Positions 18,478 through 27,226 of a stretch of 64,000 nucleotides of DNA are shown in pieces (position 1 is the stretch's first letter; each line of letters opens with the position of its first letter). A model generated the notes under the pieces. It made no database searches. It was not told the origin of the DNA and worked only from the letters and a program-made list of their open reading frames with translations. This stretch comes from Proteobacteria bacterium UBA1844 (GTDB taxonomy: Bacteria > Pseudomonadota > Gammaproteobacteria > Steroidobacterales > Woeseiaceae). A program made the position numbers and the translations under genes. The stretch is taken from the NCBI GenBank assembly GCA_002338615.1, contig DDIS01000215.1:1-64000 (forward strand). Reading direction: 5' to 3'.

Positions 18478-20191
18478 CGTGTTTCTCCTCCCCGTGAAAT
18501 TCCTTGCCGGCGTTCACCGCGCGAACGACACTGGTGCGGATCAGAAAAGCGCCGAAGCGCTCGCTGTCCAGACGCTCGGCCGCATAACGCCCGAACAACG
18601 CCTGCAAAACCTCGAGAATTTCTGGCTCGGCAATATTTTCGCGGTACAGGCAGCCCAGCCGGTCGCCCGCAAATGCGCCGCCAAGGTACAGGTTATAGGT
18701 ACCGGGACCTTTGCCCACCAGGCCGATTTCCGCAATATAGGGTCGTGCACAACCGTTCGGACAACCCGTCATGCGAATCGTGATCGCCTCTTCGCCAAGA
18801 CCCGCGTGCGCCATCGCAGCATCAAGCTTGTCGAGGAGGCCCGGTAAATAGCGTTCGCTTTCTGCCATCGCAAGGCCGCAGGTCGGAAACGCGACGCAGG
18901 CCATCGAATGCAACCTGAGTGGCGTCGCCGTCAGTGTATTCTCGATGCCGAATTCCTCAAGCAGGCTCGCGATGCGCGCCCGGCCGGATTCGGCGATGTT
19001 GCTAATGGCGATATTCTGATTCGGCGTCAGGCGAAATTCACCATCGTGCACCGCCGCAATCGCTGCAAGGCCGCTCATCAAACGGCGCTCGCCGCTATCG
19101 CTCACCCGCCCGTTTTGCACGAACAGCGTGTAATGCCAGCGACCGGTGTCATCGCGTTGCCAGCCGTAGGCGTCGCCGTTGCCGACAAACGCGAACTTCT
19201 GCGGCGCCAGAAGTGAAACCCCCGAGCGCTCGACGACCTGCTCACGAAACCACGCTATGCCGTGAGCATCAATCGTGTATTTGAGGCGCGCATGTTTGCG
19301 GTTACTGCGATCGCCAAAGTCGCGCTGGGTCGTCACCACCGCTTGTGCCACGGCAATGAGATCGTCGACCGGGCAAAAGCCGAGCAGGTCGCCCAGCCGC
19401 GGGTAAGTTGCCGTTTCGCCGTGGCTCATGCCCATACCACCGCCGACGGTCACATTGTAGCCGCGCAGCAAGCCACCCTTCACAATTGCGATGAAGCCAA
19501 GATCCTGGGCGTAGATGTCGGTATCGTTCTGCGGCGGCACAACGAACGCAATCTTGAACTTCCGTGGCAGATAGGTCTTGCCGTAAATGGGTTCGACGCT
19601 GTCGTCTGTGCCTGCTTCCTGCTCGGGTGCCAGCTTTTCACCATCCAGCCAGATCTCATGGTAGGCATTCGTGCGCGGTGCCAGGTGCTCACTCAGTTGC
19701 TTTGCGTGCTCCTGCACTTCTGCGTGGATTCGCGACAGCTCGTGAATGGTCGGTGCCATGACATTTCGATTGACGTCGCCGCAAGCCGCAAGCGTGTCCA
19801 TCATTGCGCTGTTGATACCCGCAATTGAAGCTTTGAGGTTCGACTTCAGCACGCCATGTAACTGAAACGATTGCCGGGTCGTCAGGCGGATACTGCCATT
19901 CGCCAGTTCACGAGCAATGCCGTCAACGTTCAGCCACTGCGCAGTACTGCAAATACCGCCTGGCAGGCGAGCCCTGATCATGAAACTGTAAGCTGGCTCC
20001 AGGCGCTGTCGCTTGCGCTCGCTGCGCAGGTCACGGTCATCCTGCTGGTAGGTGCCGTGAAATTTGGATAGTTGCGTATCGTCATCCGCCAACGCACCCG
20101 TGACCGGGTTGGCCAGGCTTTCGCTCAAGGTGCCACGCAAATGCCGGCTGGCCGCCTTGATCCGTTCAACATCACTCAGTTGTGGCGCCAT
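18470..20191 (-). CDS. cysI: Sulfite reductase (NADPH) hemoprotein beta-component
   Basis: CysI carries siroheme and a 4Fe-4S cluster and reduces sulfite to sulfide with electrons from CysJ. The 573-residue protein has the cluster-binding Cys in [13 protein letters not shown] and [11 protein letters not shown]. The family blocks [23 protein letters not shown] and [11 protein letters not shown] are present. Its ATG shares a base with the cysJ stop (TGATG), a clear sign of translational coupling. Siroheme would come from the cysG product encoded 2 kb away. Confidence 0.97.
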   Translation of the reverse strand: MAPQLSDVERIKAASRHLRGTLSESLANPVTGALADDDTQLSKFHGTYQQDDRDLRSERKRQRLEPAYSFMIRARLPGGICSTAQWLNVDGIARELANGSIRLTTRQSFQLHGVLKSNLKASIAGINSAMMDTLAACGDVNRNVMAPTIHELSRIHAEVQEHAKQLSEHLAPRTNAYHEIWLDGEKLAPEQEAGTDDSVEPIYGKTYLPRKFKIAFVVPPQNDTDIYAQDLGFIAIVKGGLLRGYNVTVGGGMGMSHGETATYPRLGDLLGFCPVDDLIAVAQAVVTTQRDFGDRSNRKHARLKYTIDAHGIAWFREQVVERSGVSLLAPQKFAFVGNGDAYGWQRDDTGRWHYTLFVQNGRVSDSGERRLMSGLAAIAAVHDGEFRLTPNQNIAISNIAESGRARIASLLEEFGIENTLTATPLRLHSMACVAFPTCGLAMAESERYLPGLLDKLDAAMAHAGLGEEAITIRMTGCPNGCARPYIAEIGLVGKGPGTYNLYLGGAFAGDRLGCLYRENIAEPEILEVLQALFGRYAAERLDSERFGAFLIRTSVVRAVNAGKEFHGEEKHDG

Positions 20192-22002
20192 CAGTACACA
20201 TCCCGATGGTAGCGGCCGTTGCGGCGCAGTTCCTTGAGCGTCGCTCCGGCATCCGCTGCGCTCTGCTTCGCGTGCTCCTGGATAACGTTGATGAGAGCGG
20301 CATCAACGTCGCCCGCCATACGTTTCGCGTCCCCGCAAACATAGACATGTGCGCCGGACGAGATCCATTGCCAAAGCTCCGCACCCCGTTCCACGATCCG
20401 GTCCTGCACATATATTTTCCTTGCCTGGTCACGAGAAAAGGCTAGATCCAGTCGCGTCAGCAGGCCGCTTTTCAAATAGCGTTGCCATTCCAGCTGATAC
20501 AGAAAGTCACTGGCAAAATTTCGGTCGCCAAAAAAGAGCCAGTTGCGTCCGGCGGCATTGCGTTCACCACGCTCTTCGATGAAGGAGCGAAACGGCGCGA
20601 TGCCGGTACCCGGCCCGATCATGATGACGTCGGTATCGTCTTTGGGGGGCAGATGAAAGCGCGAGTTCGGTTCGATATAGACGGACACGCTCGCGCCCTC
20701 GTGCAGCCGGTCGGCCAGGTGCGTCGACGCGGCGCCCCAGTGCAGCGACCCGAATGCCTGGTAGCGCACGGCAGCAACAGTCAGATGAACTTCGTCAGGA
20801 TTTGCGTGCTGGCTTGAGGCAATCGAATACGATCGCGGACTCAGCTTGCGCAAGGCGTCGACCAGCGACTGCGCATCGATCGGGATCGGATAGAGCCGCA
20901 CGACGTCAATTAACTGGTGCGTCGCGAGAAACACAGCCAGTGCGTCGTTGTCATCCGCGTCGAGCAGGGCTTGCAACTCATTGCTGCCCGAAGCTGCCGC
21001 GGACAAGCCAGCCCATTTGCGCAGCAAGCCAAGATTCAAGGACGTTATCTCGAGTTTGCGCAACAACGCATCAAAGAGCGGCATCCCGGTGCCTTTCCAC
21101 GACACCCGGGTAGCGCCGTCAAGTCCGAGAAGACCCAGCAAATCAGCGACGAGCTCTGGCGGATTCTCGGCAATGACCGCCAGCGCATCGCCTGGTTCGT
21201 ACCTGAGCCCGGAACCTTCCAGCGACAACTCGATATGCCGTACATCCTTGCTCGAGTCCCTGCCGGTAATCTGCTGGTTGACGAGCACCCGCGCGTCAAA
21301 CGGACTGTTGCGGTCAAAGCGGGGCGTTGAACCGACAGCACGAAGTTGCGGCACAGCGGCCTCGCGACCGATCAGGTCCGGAACACGCGCTACGATGTCG
21401 CTGACCCAGCTGGCCGCCGCGTCCTCGAAATCCACATCGCATTCGACGACTGGTGTGAGACGGGTTCCGCCGAGATCGGCAATGCGCTGGTCGAATTCAC
21501 GGCCGGCCTGGCAGAAATTAACGTAGCTGCTGTCGCCCAGTGCCAGTACAGAAAAATAGAGATCCCCGAGGCGCGGAGCTTTTGCAGACTGCAGGAACTC
21601 GTGAAATAACTCGGCGTCATCGGGAGGGTCGCCTTCACCGTGCGTCGAAATAACGAAAATTGCGAGTTTTTCACGCTTCAGCAACGTCGGCTTGTAGTCT
21701 GCGAGGCTGACGAGATTGACGGCACAACCTGCATCACGCGCCGCCATCGCGAGGCGTTTTGCGATGCCTTCGCCATTGCCGGTTTGTGAAGCAAACAGCA
21801 CGGTGAGGGTACTTCCGGGCGCCTCGTTGCTGGCCGGCGTGGTCGCACTGCCTCCGGCAACACGCGCAACTGCGAGTCCGGCCGCGTAGCCACTGGCCCA
21901 CTGCAGCTGCATGGGCGTCAGGCCGATCAGTGCCTGCTCAAGTTGGCCTGCCTGGCTCGCAGGAAGTGGCTCGGGGTATGAATTGGCGGTGATCGCGCTC
22001 AA
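20191..22002 (-). CDS. cysJ: Sulfite reductase (NADPH) flavoprotein alpha-component
   Basis: CysJ passes electrons from NADPH through FAD and FMN to CysI. The 603-residue protein has an N-terminal flavodoxin domain (FASQTGNGEGIAKRLA, STHGEGDPPDDAELF, ALGDSSYVNFCQAG). An FAD domain (RSYSIASS) and a C-terminal NADPH domain (GPGTGIAPFRSF, FGDRNFASDFLYQ, YVCGDAKRMAGDV) follow. The order and length match enterobacterial CysJ. It is the first gene of cysJIH. The 143-bp gap to the SH3 gene upstream should hold the CysB-dependent promoter, but I could not define the sites. Confidence 0.96.
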   Translation of the reverse strand: MSAITANSYPEPLPASQAGQLEQALIGLTPMQLQWASGYAAGLAVARVAGGSATTPASNEAPGSTLTVLFASQTGNGEGIAKRLAMAARDAGCAVNLVSLADYKPTLLKREKLAIFVISTHGEGDPPDDAELFHEFLQSAKAPRLGDLYFSVLALGDSSYVNFCQAGREFDQRIADLGGTRLTPVVECDVDFEDAAASWVSDIVARVPDLIGREAAVPQLRAVGSTPRFDRNSPFDARVLVNQQITGRDSSKDVRHIELSLEGSGLRYEPGDALAVIAENPPELVADLLGLLGLDGATRVSWKGTGMPLFDALLRKLEITSLNLGLLRKWAGLSAAASGSNELQALLDADDNDALAVFLATHQLIDVVRLYPIPIDAQSLVDALRKLSPRSYSIASSQHANPDEVHLTVAAVRYQAFGSLHWGAASTHLADRLHEGASVSVYIEPNSRFHLPPKDDTDVIMIGPGTGIAPFRSFIEERGERNAAGRNWLFFGDRNFASDFLYQLEWQRYLKSGLLTRLDLAFSRDQARKIYVQDRIVERGAELWQWISSGAHVYVCGDAKRMAGDVDAALINVIQEHAKQSAADAGATLKELRRNGRYHRDVY

Positions 22003-22145
22003 AGCGTTGCTCCGTCAGCGGCAAAAGCACCGACAAGCAGCCGGTGCGGACGGCAGCAACCTTAAGTTGGGGTGTCCCAATCGGGAACGATCAGTTTTTC
22101 ATCCGCTTATAACCTGACGGTATATAGGCCTCGACGCAGAGACTG

Positions 22146-22769
22146 CTATATGACGCGGATACCACCGTGCCGGCGGCGGCTCTGCCGATCGACCCACCAG
22201 GTGCCCAGCAATACGCCCGCAATCAGGCACAAGAGGATCGCGCCGGCTACCCAGCTGTAGGGCAGGCTGAAACGATACCGCTCCTCAATCTGGCGCATCG
22301 ACTGGTTCGCCTCCTCCAGCGTCGTCGCACGCGCCTCGGCCTGTTCCAGTTGGCGGCGCAACTCCGCGCTGTCCTGCTGCAGCTGCGCCATGCGGCTTGC
22401 GGGCTCCGCAAACGCCGATTTGAGGTCAGCGAGTTCCGCTGCAAGCTGATCGCGCTCCGCCGCGGTCTGTGCAACGATCAGCTTGGCTGGCTTGTCGAAT
22501 ACGACGTAATTGATCTTGACGTACCCCGTGGTCCCATCCGGCAAGCGCACATTGGCGTAGTAACGATCCCGCGAAAGAACCTCGAAATAGTCACCGCTTT
22601 TCAGGTACTGGAACGGGGTATCGCTGGTATCCGCTGCACGGTGCAGCCCGAGCGTCAGCTCATCGGTGACGTAGCCGGTTTCCGCAGCGGCAAACTCCGC
22701 GAACGCAAGCGACACAAACAGCAGCAAGAATAAGAGCGGGCCGCGCTCCGGATAAGGTGTCTTGAACAT
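22146..22769 (-). CDS. SH3-domain membrane protein (TIGR04211/YgiM-like)
   Basis: The 207-residue protein has a signal peptide (about residues 10-29, ending AAAETGYV). A bacterial SH3 domain runs over about 30-95 (YVTDELTLGLHRAADT, GDYFEVLSRDRYYANVRLPDGTTGYVK). A coiled coil spans about 100-165, and a C-terminal transmembrane helix at about 175-195 is followed by a basic tail. This layout matches the TIGR04211 family, found widely in Gammaproteobacteria and related to YgiM. The protein would sit in the inner membrane with the SH3 domain in the periplasm. Function is not established; a cell-wall link is inferred from the SH3 domain and the dacB neighbour. Confidence 0.9.
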   Translation of the reverse strand: MFKTPYPERGPLLFLLLFVSLAFAEFAAAETGYVTDELTLGLHRAADTSDTPFQYLKSGDYFEVLSRDRYYANVRLPDGTTGYVKINYVVFDKPAKLIVAQTAAERDQLAAELADLKSAFAEPASRMAQLQQDSAELRRQLEQAEARATTLEEANQSMRQIEERYRFSLPYSWVAGAILLCLIAGVLLGTWWVDRQSRRRHGGIRVI

Positions 22770-22846
22770 AAAATCAAGTGTACTACAGGGCTACCCGCCA
22801 TTTTGCGAACTGGTTCCGGTCTGGCGGCCGGTTTTGCCATACGGCA

Positions 22847-24283
22847 TCACAGGTCGTTCAGGTAGCGCAGCAATGCCGTTTGCACTTCCTCGCCAGGGCC
22901 GCGGTGCGCGTCCTTGTAGTTGAGGAGCACGGTGACCGCGAACCGCCGGCCGGACCGGGCCTGCAGGTAACCGGCGATAGCAGACACGTCATCAAGTGAA
23001 CCGGTCTTGAGGTGTGCCTGGCCGGTCAGCGTGCCATCGTCAAAGCGGCTTTTCAGGGTCCCATCGAGTCCCGAGAGCGGCATTGACGCGGCGAACTCCG
23101 GCATATACGGCTGTGACCAGGCGAATCGCAGAAGCTTGTTGAAATCGCGGGCGCTAATCCTGACTGCCCGTGACAGCCCGGCGCCATTTTCAAGCACCAG
23201 GCTATCCAGCCCGGACAGATTTCTTGCGGCCCAGGCCGATATCACTTCCCGCCCGCCCTGTTCGGTTCCGGGTGCGCCGAAGGTTTCAGCCGATAGCGTG
23301 TACAAAAGCTGCCGGGCCATGACATTGTTACTGTGTTTGTTGATCAGCGTGATGATCTCGGCCAGCGACTTCGACGGAAAGGAAATCAATGGCACCCGAT
23401 CTGTTGGCGCAATTCCCTTGCGCCAGGTGCCTTCAAACGAGTTGCCGGCCTCTTTCCACATCGACTTGAACATGCCGTAGGCATATGCATTGTGATCGAG
23501 CGCGGTACGCGATATTGCATAGTTCTTGCAACGACTCGGAAAGCTGCCGTCGAGAATCATTTTTGTGAAGCTGTCGGCAGCTGTGATCGATATACCGCGC
23601 TGATAGCCGGAGCAACTGCCGTTGGCAAGCGACAGTCGATTTTCAACCTGCAGATTCTCGAGTGCTGGTTCAATAACCACTCTGACGCCTTTTGTAGCCG
23701 GGTCCGGTTCGAACCAGTAGCGCACTACTTTGAGGTTCATGAGTAGCGCGTTCGGTGCGACATTGTAGGCGCGCAGTGGCTGATGATCGAACTGACCGGC
23801 GTCATAAGGTCCAACGTCGAAGTAACTGTCGTCGATGATCAGGTCACCGCCGATTTCGTGCAGTCCGGTCTGGCTCAAGTCCCTGACCATGCGCCAGACG
23901 CGTTCCGTCACCAGAAACGGATCACCGTAGCCCTTGATCAACAGGTCGCCATCGAGTCGTCCGTCCCGGATCTCGCTGAGTCCATAGATCTCTGTTTTCC
24001 AGTGATAAGCAGGGCCGAGTTCATCCAGCGCAACCAGTGTGGTGACCAGTTTCATGGTAGACGCGGGGTTTCGCGGCACATCATCGTTCCACTTGACGAT
24101 CGTCTTGCCACTTTCGATGTCCGTGACGAGAACACTAAGGCTCTCAGCCGGAATTTTTCTGAGCTTCAGGACGCTTTGCACGGACGACGGAAGACTACCG
24201 TCAGCGACGGCCGCTATCGGGAAGCAATAAAGTAGCGCGCAACAAAGCAGGCCAATGCAGAGTTTTGCTGCGGCTGCAGGCAT
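22847..24283 (-). CDS. dacB: D-alanyl-D-alanine carboxypeptidase/endopeptidase (PBP4-type, S13 family)
   Basis: PBP4 trims or cuts peptide cross-links in periplasmic peptidoglycan. The S13 active-site motifs are visible: SxxK as STMK in NPASTMKLVTTL, SxN as SNN in KHSNNVMARQL, and KTG in HLKTGSLDDVSAIAGYL. The proposed ATG at 24283 gives a clean signal peptide (MPAAAAKLCIGLLCCALLYC, cleaved near AVADG) and 478 residues, close to E. coli DacB. In-frame ATGs at 24355 and 24331 would add 24 or 16 residues ahead of the signal. It lies 77 bases upstream of the SH3 gene on the same strand. Confidence 0.93.
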   Translation of the reverse strand: MPAAAAKLCIGLLCCALLYCFPIAAVADGSLPSSVQSVLKLRKIPAESLSVLVTDIESGKTIVKWNDDVPRNPASTMKLVTTLVALDELGPAYHWKTEIYGLSEIRDGRLDGDLLIKGYGDPFLVTERVWRMVRDLSQTGLHEIGGDLIIDDSYFDVGPYDAGQFDHQPLRAYNVAPNALLMNLKVVRYWFEPDPATKGVRVVIEPALENLQVENRLSLANGSCSGYQRGISITAADSFTKMILDGSFPSRCKNYAISRTALDHNAYAYGMFKSMWKEAGNSFEGTWRKGIAPTDRVPLISFPSKSLAEIITLINKHSNNVMARQLLYTLSAETFGAPGTEQGGREVISAWAARNLSGLDSLVLENGAGLSRAVRISARDFNKLLRFAWSQPYMPEFAASMPLSGLDGTLKSRFDDGTLTGQAHLKTGSLDDVSAIAGYLQARSGRRFAVTVLLNYKDAHRGPGEEVQTALLRYLNDL

Positions 24284-24451
24284 GTCTGTGCCTGGCCTCA
24301 ATCGTGGGTCGAAGATTTTTATGTGCCTCATTGCGTGGCCGGGCTGCATCAACATTCAGCAGGGGCCCTGGTTCGATTTCTGACTAGCCCGGACTGGTGA
24401 CCCGGGCAGCATAGTGTTGTGCATCCTGACCCGTCAACGTCCATGCAGCAG

Positions 24452-26275
24452 TCACCGCGCAGATCGCTCAGGCTTCCTGATATCGAGACTGCGAATCCGG
24501 TCGCTAAGAGTAGTTGGTTTGATGTCCAGTAGTTGCGCCGCGCCATTCTGTCCGGAAACTCGCCAGTTGCTCTGTCGCAATGCGGCAATGATGTTGTTCT
24601 TTTGTAGCGTACGCATTTCAGCCTCGGTCAGTACTTCGGAACCGGCGCCGGCCGCAGAACCATTCTCTGCGCGCCGGTCAACAGGGACATCCGACTGAAT
24701 TGAAGGCATCGACTTGTCGAGCCGCAGAACATTGCCTTCCGAAAGAATAACGGCGCGCTCAATGACATTCTTGAGTTCGCGAATATTGCCCGGCCAGTTG
24801 TAGCGCCGCAAGTGCTCCACCTGGGCGCGGGTCAGGGTCATGGCTTCGCGGCCGAAATCCCGCGAGGTCTGTTCCAGAAAGTGTTGCGCCAGTTGCACGA
24901 TGTCATCACCTCGCTCACGCAATGGTGGTACCTCGACCGGAAAAACACTGAGCCGATAAAACAGGTCTTCACGAAATTTGCCCTCGACGATGAGACGTTC
25001 GAGATTCTTGTTCGTCGCCGCGATAACCCGTACATCAACCGAGCGCGTAACATCATCGCCGACCCGCTCGAATTCGCTCTCTTGCAGCACTCGCAACAAT
25101 TTGCCCTGCAATTCAAGCGGAATTTCTCCGACTTCATCGAGGAACAGGGAGCCGCCGTCCGCCAACTGAAAACGACCAATTCTGTCGCGGTGCGCGCCCG
25201 TAAATGCGCCTTTCACGTGACCAAAGAATTCACTCTCGAACAACTCCTTGGCTATCGATGCACAATTTACCTTGACCAGCGGGCGTTCCGCCCTTGGGCT
25301 GCGATGGTGAATGGCACGGGCAACCAGTTCTTTACCTACCCCGGATTCGCCGAGTATGAGAACGCTGGCCGGAGTATTGGCAACCGCTTCAACTTGCCTC
25401 AGCATGCGACGCAGTGCCGGACTGGTGCCGACTATGCGTCCGAAATTCAGTGCGACATTAACCTCCTCGCGCAGGTAGTCACGCTCGTGCTCGAGTTCTT
25501 CACGCAGGCGCGCGTTTTCTGCCAGCGTCTGCCGCAAACGACGCTCAGCACGCTTTCGTTGCGTAACATCCTTGGACGCCACCAACATCCGGTCAACATG
25601 CCCACGCTCGTCCCGATGCGAAATTGCGGACATGATCAGGTCCAGCTTTTCGCCACTCTTGGTGACCATCTGGCGTTCAACGTTATTGAAGTCCCCCTCA
25701 CTGATCAGCTTTTTCAAGCGTCCACCGACGTACAGGCGTTGATCCGCGGCGCTGAAAAAATCGGAGAATGGCCGGCCAAGAACTTCCTCCCGCGTGTAGC
25801 CCATTTTGTGTAGCCAATGATCGGTCACCGTTGCAATCAGTCCGTCACCATCCACCGTTTGCAACATCGCCGGCATCGAACGATACAATGTTCGGTACTT
25901 GAAATTTGTACGCGCCATGTCGGTTGCCTCGCTGTACATGGCGATCGTACGGAGAAATTTTCCATCGGCCTTGTACTCAACAATCGCGTCTGTCAGGCAA
26001 TCAACAACGTCACCGTTTTTGGCAACAAAACTGATCGGTTTGCCCTTCAGCTTGCCGGTGCGCCGTAGCGCGGGCCGCAATTCTTCCTTGATGCATTGCG
26101 CGCTTTCTGCGGTAACGAATTCCTCGGGCTTGTGCCCCACCATTTCTTCGCGTTCGTAGCCGAGGCGCGTAAGAAACTCGTCATTCACATCGAGGTAGGC
26201 GCCATCTTCGGCAATCGAGGTCGCCATGGACGGAGCCTTCCTGAACAGCCATTGATAATCTTCGAGAGTCAGCAT
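24452..26275 (-). CDS. PAS-PAS sigma-54-dependent transcriptional activator
   Basis: This 607-residue protein is a bacterial enhancer-binding protein. Two PAS domains lie at about 5-118 and 125-240, then a short coiled coil at 240-275. The AAA+ domain has Walker A GESGVGKE at 309-316, the sigma-54 contact loop GAFTGA at 356-361, and Walker B GGSLFLDE at 374-381. A Fis-type helix-turn-helix lies near 560-600 ([20 protein letters not shown]). There is no receiver domain, so it senses its signal through the PAS domains, possibly redox, gas or a small ligand. It is divergent from a sigma-54 promoter whose upstream repeats lie next to this start codon, so the downstream peptide/RNA unit is the obvious target. 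Autoregulation is likely. Confidence 0.93.
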   Translation of the reverse strand: MLTLEDYQWLFRKAPSMATSIAEDGAYLDVNDEFLTRLGYEREEMVGHKPEEFVTAESAQCIKEELRPALRRTGKLKGKPISFVAKNGDVVDCLTDAIVEYKADGKFLRTIAMYSEATDMARTNFKYRTLYRSMPAMLQTVDGDGLIATVTDHWLHKMGYTREEVLGRPFSDFFSAADQRLYVGGRLKKLISEGDFNNVERQMVTKSGEKLDLIMSAISHRDERGHVDRMLVASKDVTQRKRAERRLRQTLAENARLREELEHERDYLREEVNVALNFGRIVGTSPALRRMLRQVEAVANTPASVLILGESGVGKELVARAIHHRSPRAERPLVKVNCASIAKELFESEFFGHVKGAFTGAHRDRIGRFQLADGGSLFLDEVGEIPLELQGKLLRVLQESEFERVGDDVTRSVDVRVIAATNKNLERLIVEGKFREDLFYRLSVFPVEVPPLRERGDDIVQLAQHFLEQTSRDFGREAMTLTRAQVEHLRRYNWPGNIRELKNVIERAVILSEGNVLRLDKSMPSIQSDVPVDRRAENGSAAGAGSEVLTEAEMRTLQKNNIIAALRQSNWRVSGQNGAAQLLDIKPTTLSDRIRSLDIRKPERSAR

Positions 26276-26294
26276 CCGCGAAGCTTATACGATA

Positions 26295-26339
26295 TTCCGT
26301 GAAAGTTATTACGGCTTTCCGTAATTCACGAAATTCCGT
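26295..26339. promoter_or_regulatory. Cluster of TTCCGT repeats, candidate enhancer sites of the sigma-54 activator
   Basis: TTCCGT occurs at 26295-26300, 26317-26322 and 26334-26339, spaced 22 and 17 bp. The middle copy forms a perfect inverted repeat TTACGG-CTTT-CCGTAA at 26309-26324. A related inverse copy, TTCACGAA, sits at 26325-26332. The cluster ends about 48 bp before the -24 element and starts 20 bp from the activator's own ATG. This is a usual place for enhancer-binding-protein sites, and it could also serve autoregulation. Binding itself is inferred. Confidence 0.6.
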
Positions 26340-26386
26340 AACTGACGATAGTCATATAAGTTGTTGTTTTTCAAAATAAACTTGGG

Positions 26387-26403
26387 TTGGCACGGCTTGT
26401 GCA
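26387..26403 (+). promoter_or_regulatory. Sigma-54 (-24/-12) promoter
   Basis: TTGGCACGGCTTGTGCA matches the consensus TTGGCACG-N4-TTGCA with the GG and GC doublets at the right spacing and one mismatch in the -12 half. It points rightward, away from the sigma-54 activator gene, with transcription expected to start near 26414. The first ORF after it begins about 60 nt downstream. The paired activator gene and repeat cluster make this a strong call. Confidence 0.8.
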
Positions 26404-26473
26404 ATAAGCAGGTTGAGATTCTATAAACCGGCGCACGTTGCGCTCGGTCACGAACCATTCAGGAAGATCCAAA

Positions 26474-26587
26474 ATGAACAACCGAAATGTACAAAATGGA
26501 CTCGTACTAGCCGGCGCGCTGCTTGTACTGTTCACCCTCATGTTTGCCACCTCGGTCGCGTTGACCCGCGTGCCGATGGGAATCTAG
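26474..26587 (+). CDS. 37-residue single-span membrane peptide under the sigma-54 promoter
   Basis: The ORF starts MNNRNVQNGLVLAGALLV and ends in a short TRVPMGI tail. One hydrophobic segment covers about residues 9-31, so it would be an inner-membrane micropeptide. AGGAAG lies 7 bases before the ATG, an excellent ribosome binding site. The start is about 60 nt after the predicted sigma-54 transcription start. I recognise no family. It is followed not by another gene but by a structured, non-coding stretch. The peptide could be a small regulator of a membrane protein, or its ORF could serve as leader for the RNA. Real translation is supported by the ribosome site and coherent membrane pattern. 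Confidence 0.6.
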   Translation: MNNRNVQNGLVLAGALLVLFTLMFATSVALTRVPMGI

Positions 26588-26670
26588 ACACAATCAGCCT
26601 TCCCTGGTGCGAGATAATCGCCTCCGGAAGCCTTGAAATTTGTAACAGGAACCACACATTCGAATAAACA

Positions 26671-26903
26671 AGGCCACCCCAGAGGTGGCACGCAACCCCC
26701 CACGATGCGCGGCAGGTCGGGATACTCCCCCCCGATAGTCCTGGTTTGCTGCGCATCGTTAGCCGAACAGGAGTTCGGCTCAAAAGCGGACCTGGATGGT
26801 CCGGCGGCACCCCCCCTGCCGTAAATCCTGGGCGCCGGAGTCCGAGCATCTCGCTTCGGTTTGCTGCATTAACTCTTGATGCAGCGCTTCGGCGCCGTCT
26901 TTT
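26671..26903 (+). ncRNA. Putative structured RNA with C-rich and GGA-bearing hairpin loops
   Basis: No convincing protein is encoded here on either strand. Hairpins seen in order: GCCACC/GGTGGC (26673-26689, loop CCAGA); an unpaired C6 run (26696-26701); a long stem ACGATGCGC/GCGCATCGT (26702-26759) with inner CAGG/CCTG and TCGGG/CCCGA pairs and a C-rich apical loop; AGCCGAAC/GTTCGGCT (26761-26780, loop AGGA); CGGACC/GGTCCG (26787-26803, loop TGGAT); CGGCA/TGCCG (26805-26821) with a loop of seven C; and a final terminator-like stem. Such density of perfect stems in a row is unlikely by chance. C-rich loops recall sRNAs that pair with ribosome binding sites, and GGA loops recall CsrA/RsmA sponges. 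It is probably co-transcribed with the micropeptide from the sigma-54 promoter. The 5' end is not defined. Confidence 0.6.
26831..26903 (+). terminator. Terminator-like stem closing the structured RNA
   Basis: The arms 26831-26841 and 26886-26896 pair over about 11 bp (core GGCGCCG/CGGCGCC, with two G-T pairs) and are followed by TCTTTT. An inner hairpin GCTGCAT/ATGCAGC lies at 26863-26885. The T-run overlaps the stop codon of the convergent PGPGW gene at 26902. On the minus strand there is no T-run after the stem, so it would work for the plus strand only. Confidence 0.55.
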
Positions 26904-27192
26904 ACCGATGCTGATCCGTGTCCTGGCTTTCCACCCTGCCGCGATGTCGTTCTGCGTTTTCAGCCTGGTTGTGCGCGGTCTTGCTGCTAATGGTCTCGCG
27001 TACGCGGCGCAGCCAATAGCGCGCCCAGGCAAATTCTATTGACAAGATCGCAAGACCAAGAGGGATGACAATAAGCCCCGGACCCGGGGTAACGAGCATT
27101 ACTACGCCCAGCAACAGGACAGTCATGCCAACAATTGCTACGACTACCCGTCGCGCGGCTTTGTAGGTTCCATTGGCAATGCCTTTAATCAT
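26902..27192 (-). CDS. Small PGPGW-type transmembrane protein
   Basis: From the ATG at 27192 the protein has 96 residues. Two hydrophobic segments flank the signature VTPGPGLIVIPLGLAIL, the PGPGW (putative transmembrane) family motif. A basic, polar tail of about 35 residues follows. The in-frame ORF extends upstream to 27351 but that part overlaps the previous gene and has no family match. It follows the dienelactone-hydrolase-like gene by 34 bases and is likely co-transcribed. Family function is unknown. Its stop lies in the T-run of the convergent structured RNA's terminator. Confidence 0.8.
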   Translation of the reverse strand: MIKGIANGTYKAARRVVVAIVGMTVLLLGVVMLVTPGPGLIVIPLGLAILSIEFAWARYWLRRVRETISSKTAHNQAENAERHRGRVESQDTDQHR

Positions 27193-27226
27193 ACCTGGAC
27201 GTCCCGATTTGCCATGCCAGCCCGGG

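Noticed and set aside
26538-27032. A 164-codon open frame on the minus strand across the structured RNA
   Set aside because: Its translation is low-complexity and basic, and it overlaps the micropeptide and PGPGW genes; the hairpins explain the region better.
26746-27042. A 98-codon open frame on the plus strand
   Set aside because: It runs through the hairpins and antisense to the PGPGW gene, without a ribosome site or family pattern.
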